Of a stretch of 64,000 bases of DNA, positions 60,137-64,000 are shown piece after piece. The stretch comes from Folioceros fuciformis (Eukaryota > Anthocerotophyta > Anthocerotopsida > Anthocerotales), in the NCBI GenBank assembly GCA_049999805.1, contig JBNGIO010006224.1:1-64000 (forward strand). Reading direction: 5' to 3'. The position numbers were made by a program, and so were the translations under genes. Below the pieces are notes generated by a model. The model saw nothing but the letters and a program-made list of their open reading frames with translations. It was not told where the DNA came from and did not search any database. Each line of letters opens with the position of its first letter. Position 1 is the first letter of the stretch.

Positions 60137-63100
60137 TTAATTTGATGACCAGCACACGACTGCCGCCTCGTCCTTCAGAACAACGCATTCACAATTCTCT
60201 GTGTAGAGGTACGAGAAATCATCATACCCTCCCTCAACAACCTCTATCCAGCTCCCGGAAATCATCATGCCCATCTCAGTAACGTCCGAACCGGCAGATA
60301 CAAATTTGGATCTCTGTGAGAAGCACACAACTGGTACACCCCTAGCCAACGCAGAGTGACCACAGCTGCCAGATGGAAAAAAAAAAGACTTAAGATCAAA
60401 CAAATGGAGCACAAAAAGAATCCCATCATTTTTCATACAACAAACCTCCTGCATAAAACAGCAACCTTCACCTGTACATTGGTTGCGTGTCACCGCTGCT
60501 GTGCCCACCAAAATCTGCATCTGACTACATCAAAGTTGCTTAGATGGGAACCTTCAGATGTGCACTGGCCTAATAAAGTTGACCGCATGTGGAGGTTGCC
60601 AACTCAGGTTCACCAAAATCAAGAACAATGCATCGATTCCTTACAACCGTTCAAAATCATCACCCCTCAAGGCAGTGCCATTTGAAAAATTTCGGATGCG
60701 GACAACGCCGGCTGCTGCTAAACAACTGCCAGTGACAAGTTGTGTACCCCGCACTGCTATTGCTGAGACTCCAACACGCCCATACAAATGCTGATCGTCC
60801 ACTGTTTCCAAAGTGTTTAGAGCATGCCCAGTAGAAACATCCCACACACGTACATTGCTGTCTTCCTGGCCCCCTGTGACTACCTTATATGAATCTAAAT
60901 AAACACTACTAACAGGACCAGTATGCTTACTGAAGACTGCTAATGGTCCTGGATGATTTTCCATTTTACGTACATCCCACAGTTTTGCAGTTCTGCACAT
61001 CCACAATAAAAATGTCACACACGCATGCATGCAGTACACTACAAACTTTTAGAAATCAGGGGAATTCAACCCATGCCACCGCGGCAAACAACCCAAACTT
61101 ACACACGGCCACTGATTCTCACCCATCATTGCCTCCAGTGCAGATCAATGACTTCGATGGACCAATGGCGAAGGACACAACGCCAGAGTCGTGAGTTGCA
61201 ACTGTGGCAACGAGTCTCATAGTTCGCAAATCAATGACTGCTGCAGTAGACCCACCCACAACATAACAAACAGTCCCATCACACCTTAAAGCAGCTGGAA
61301 GGCCTGGGCTGCGCATTGACCCCACACAAGAGGCTGTTGCAGACAATGACACTGCAGTTGTGTCCCATACACGTACCTGAAAACAACGATATCCAACCTT
61401 CTTAAACAGACTTGCTGCTTTAGGTGCATTAAGATAAAACATTAGCTATGTAGGTGCATGTCACTCGCTCAATAAAGTCTTCACTTTCTCAGACTGCTGC
61501 AACTAATACAATTAGGTGGAGTTGCTTCTCACTTCACCTTTAAATCCTTTCCAGCACTAACAAGCAGTGACGTGTTATGCCTACAAAAAGAAACAGTCAC
61601 CCAGTCAGGAGTCTACGTGGTGGAACAAGACAAGCCCATATCGATGAAAAAGGAAACGTTTTCTTTTAAGCAAAGGACAAAGTATAGAGTTAAACAGATT
61701 TGCACCCCGCAACAGCTAATTCTCTGACGAAATTCTCATGGCTATGTAGTGTCGCAAGCAGAGGGGAGCGTCTACGATTGGATGTTGATGAGAGCGCCCA
61801 CAATCTGATAGTTCCATCTAGTCCTCCACTGGCCAAAACTGTATCATCTCCCAGCAATTTGTCTGCAAGTGTGCTTACAGGTCCGGTATGCCCACGAAAC
61901 GTCTGAATATTTCTTCCCTTCACTCCCGTCCAACAACATGACAACATGGAATGTTCCAAATAAGACAATTTTCTGGTTGGCATGCAAGGTATTAAAACTA
62001 CTGGGTTGGGCATGCATTGGAGGTACCGTGCCCCACAGGCGAATTGTATGATCACAACTAGATGACACGAGGAGGCTGTCTTCTCTTCTTGACGAACTTT
62101 GGAACGTTGCTAGGCCGAGAAAAGGAAAAGCTCTGCAGTCAAAAGGTTCGCATGACTGTCCAACCGAAAAAAATTCAAACCCGATATGCAGAGTCAAGCT
62201 GCCTACCTCATACAAGTGATGCGGGCATTATGATCACGCAGGTAGCCCACCATGCTTGGAGCACTGTCACCTGGACCCAGCTTCCACACCGACATATTTT
62301 GACCCTAGAATGTAACAATGGACCCACATGAGAGCCTTGTCCTCGTTCGTAGAGTAAGAACCATCTACGAAAACTCAGCGTGCCACTAACCTGTGCAATT
62401 GTCACCCTGTCATCTTCCAGGACAAGGTGGCTAACTGGAGAAGTTGAAATTTGAACTTGCCAATCAACAGGATCCATGAGACGAAATTGGTGAGTAGCTC
62501 TATGGCGGGCAACGTATGCTTCTCTCCCTGCTGAGTTCATATCCTGTCCCCGGAATATCAGTTTAGCTGGCCACCGTTTCCTGCACCGTGCAAACAGCAA
62601 CAGACTCATTGATGAAGGTATACACGGACAACTAGCGCAAGACTGAAGGGCCCAACCCTGTAGACCTAAGGCACAGTGGCGTATTTGAGCTAAACCTGCA
62701 CTGAATTTGCCAAACAGTGTCGGAATAAGCTGCCTCTCTGAATTTCCGACAGGCCAGTGCCATGTTGACAAGATCACGAAGACCTAACCGTGATGCACAA
62801 AGTATTAGAACGTCCATATCAAGGTCAAGAACCTGTGTCTTGCTGTCCATCTTCAATTTTTCCTCACGGATAACTTTCTCAAACAGAGGTTTCCTTGTGC
62901 CCCTAAGCACAGTATCACGTTCGAAGCCATGTGATGCATCTCGTTGTGCCGTAGGTGCCTCCACTCTCGGAGAGTGCCCACGGAAATTCCCACTCGCTTG
63001 CACCCCATGTGATCCACCTGCTACTAATTGCCCTCCATACAGAAATCCCCTTGATGGTGAAGGTGTTTCAGCAGCTGCTCTCTCCTTGCAAGTACATGAC

Positions 63101-63174
63101 AAGTCCCACAAACATGCTCCTACATAGGACGTGCTTCTCCTATCGTCAGTCGCAGAAGAGTGGGATGTCGGCAT
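60137..63174 (-). CDS. F-box/WD40 repeat protein
   Basis: A plant F-box protein with a C-terminal WD40 propeller, similar in plan to Arabidopsis At3g52030; expected SCF substrate receptor. Nine exons (high to low): 63174-62696, 62580-62391, 62304-62207, 62132-62027, 61917-61706, 61580-61538, 61376-61123, 60992-60645, 60341-60137. Total 1935 nt, 644 residues, all in phase. F-box at about 116-155 (DLDMDVLILCASRLGLRDLV, then ALACRKFREAAYSDTVWQIQ). WD-like units follow: NMSVWKLGPGDSAPS; LLVSSSCDHTIRLWGT; IQTFRGHTGPVSTL with LASGGLDGTIRLWAL; LVSAGKDLKVRVWDT; LICTGGNDGTAKLWDVRKME; VVTGGQEDSNVRVWDVSTGH. The ATG at 63174 gives about 108 extra residues before MDSKTQVLDLDMD; translation might start at that second Met (62850). 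The last exon has no typical WD ending and is less certain. Confidence 0.93.
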
Positions 63175-64000
63175 GACCTTGCTGATATCACATCAAGGCC
63201 CGGCAACTCCTCTCTCCTCTGGAAGAATGTCCTATTTTCCCTGCCAGCTCAGACAACCTGCTCACGACCTCCATGTGGCTTACAAAAATTCCTTAACAAC
63301 GTTCGTTGTCAAATTGATGTTACAACCATTCCCATATTTGAACCGGTACTGATTAAATGCCTTCATTCATGTATCAGATCAACCTACACTGCAAAAAGGG
63401 ATTCCACAAGCTACCCTAGTCCCCCAATTCCCCGAACTCCAACCTCAATTCACCCTGTTGTCAAGGATAGCTTCGGAATTGGATGGCTCCTTGGTAGCGT
63501 GGGTGATGAAGGCTAGAATCCAGTGACGAATTCCTAAAACCCAAAAAACGATCTAACCCAAAACTGATCTACAGAGATCTAGGACGTGGGAGAAACACTT
63601 TGGAGAAATAGCGAGTGAGATGGACAAGCTACAGCTGGGCCGAAGAGAAAGGGTTCAATCCTGAGCTGGTTACGAGATCGCAGTTGGAGTACCACCTGTT
63701 CAACCAAATCAAGGTGATGAAAGAAAGAGAGGATTTTGAGGGCCGTCGGATGCGAAGAGCAGAATTCAAACATGGACTCCAATACGAACAATTTTCAGGA
63801 ACGATGACAGATTGTCACAATCTGAGGCAAATCTCTGAGATTCCAAACGGCCCTCTTAAGAGGGACTCTGGAGGGCCGAATTCCGCACACTAGCCCCCCT
63901 AAATCCCACCATGCCGATCGTAACACAAGCGACACACCGACACGATTCACAGCACACCTACAATTACAAGCACAAGTTCGGCAAAATAAGACAGAAGTGA
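63175..64000. other. upstream flank of the F-box/WD40 gene
   Basis: Holds the promoter of the minus-strand F-box/WD40 gene. A plus-strand frame at 63615-63893 (about 92 codons, charged, with KVMKEREDFEGRRMRRAEF) could be the start of a divergent gene cut by the window end. No domain is recognised, so it is not called as a gene. Confidence 0.4.

Overview
The window is nuclear DNA of a land plant. Almost every gene is broken into many short exons with GT-AG introns of roughly 80-150 nt. The gene set is plant-specific: a CBM43/X8 domain protein, plant-type glutaminyl cyclase, SCD2, CAMTA, an NPF transporter, a GDPD4-like phosphodiesterase and plant F-box families. Short introns and short gene spacing suggest a compact genome, perhaps a seed-free plant (lycophyte or bryophyte grade), but the sequence alone does not fix the species. 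Two 100-base N blocks (5104-5203, 26517-26616) are scaffold gaps. No rRNA, tRNA, CRISPR array or intact transposon was recognised.

Layout. 1-351 (+) is the tail of an X8-domain gene. 2024-3985 (-) is glutaminyl-peptide cyclotransferase, 11 exons. 5797-13655 (-) is the catalytic subunit of DNA polymerase alpha, 32 exons. 14260-15723 (-) is an intronless F-box gene. 17528-24388 (+) is exportin-1, 32 exons. 26343-30393 (+) is SCD2, 17 exons with a gap in exon 1. 31241-34164 (+) is an unrecognised gene for a protein with a signal peptide. About 34.4-36.8 kb is a degenerate satellite with nested repeat families and a 39-bp palindrome. 37287-39659 (-) is an NPF transporter. 39.7-44.3 kb is AT-rich, gene-poor and full of tandem repeats. 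44361-46226 (+) is a GDPD4-like gene, 46754-47377 (+) a J-domain protein, 48432-50059 (-) an MFS transporter, 50952-51392 (-) a small unknown gene, 51597-53125 (+) an F-box protein, 54826-59550 (+) a CAMTA transcription factor and 60137-63174 (-) an F-box/WD40 protein.

The genes form no operon or pathway; they are mostly housekeeping and signalling genes in ordinary plant order. Exon chains were built by hand from splice sites and checked for reading-phase continuity. For POLA1, XPO1, CAMTA, QC, GDPD and the F-box/WD40 gene every junction keeps phase from start to stop, giving 1553, 1079, 1055, 350, 309 and 644 residues. Start exons of the NPF, MFS and 51.6-kb F-box genes were not found. The least explained parts are the 707-residue unknown gene and the satellite beside it. 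No previously undescribed biological system could be demonstrated.
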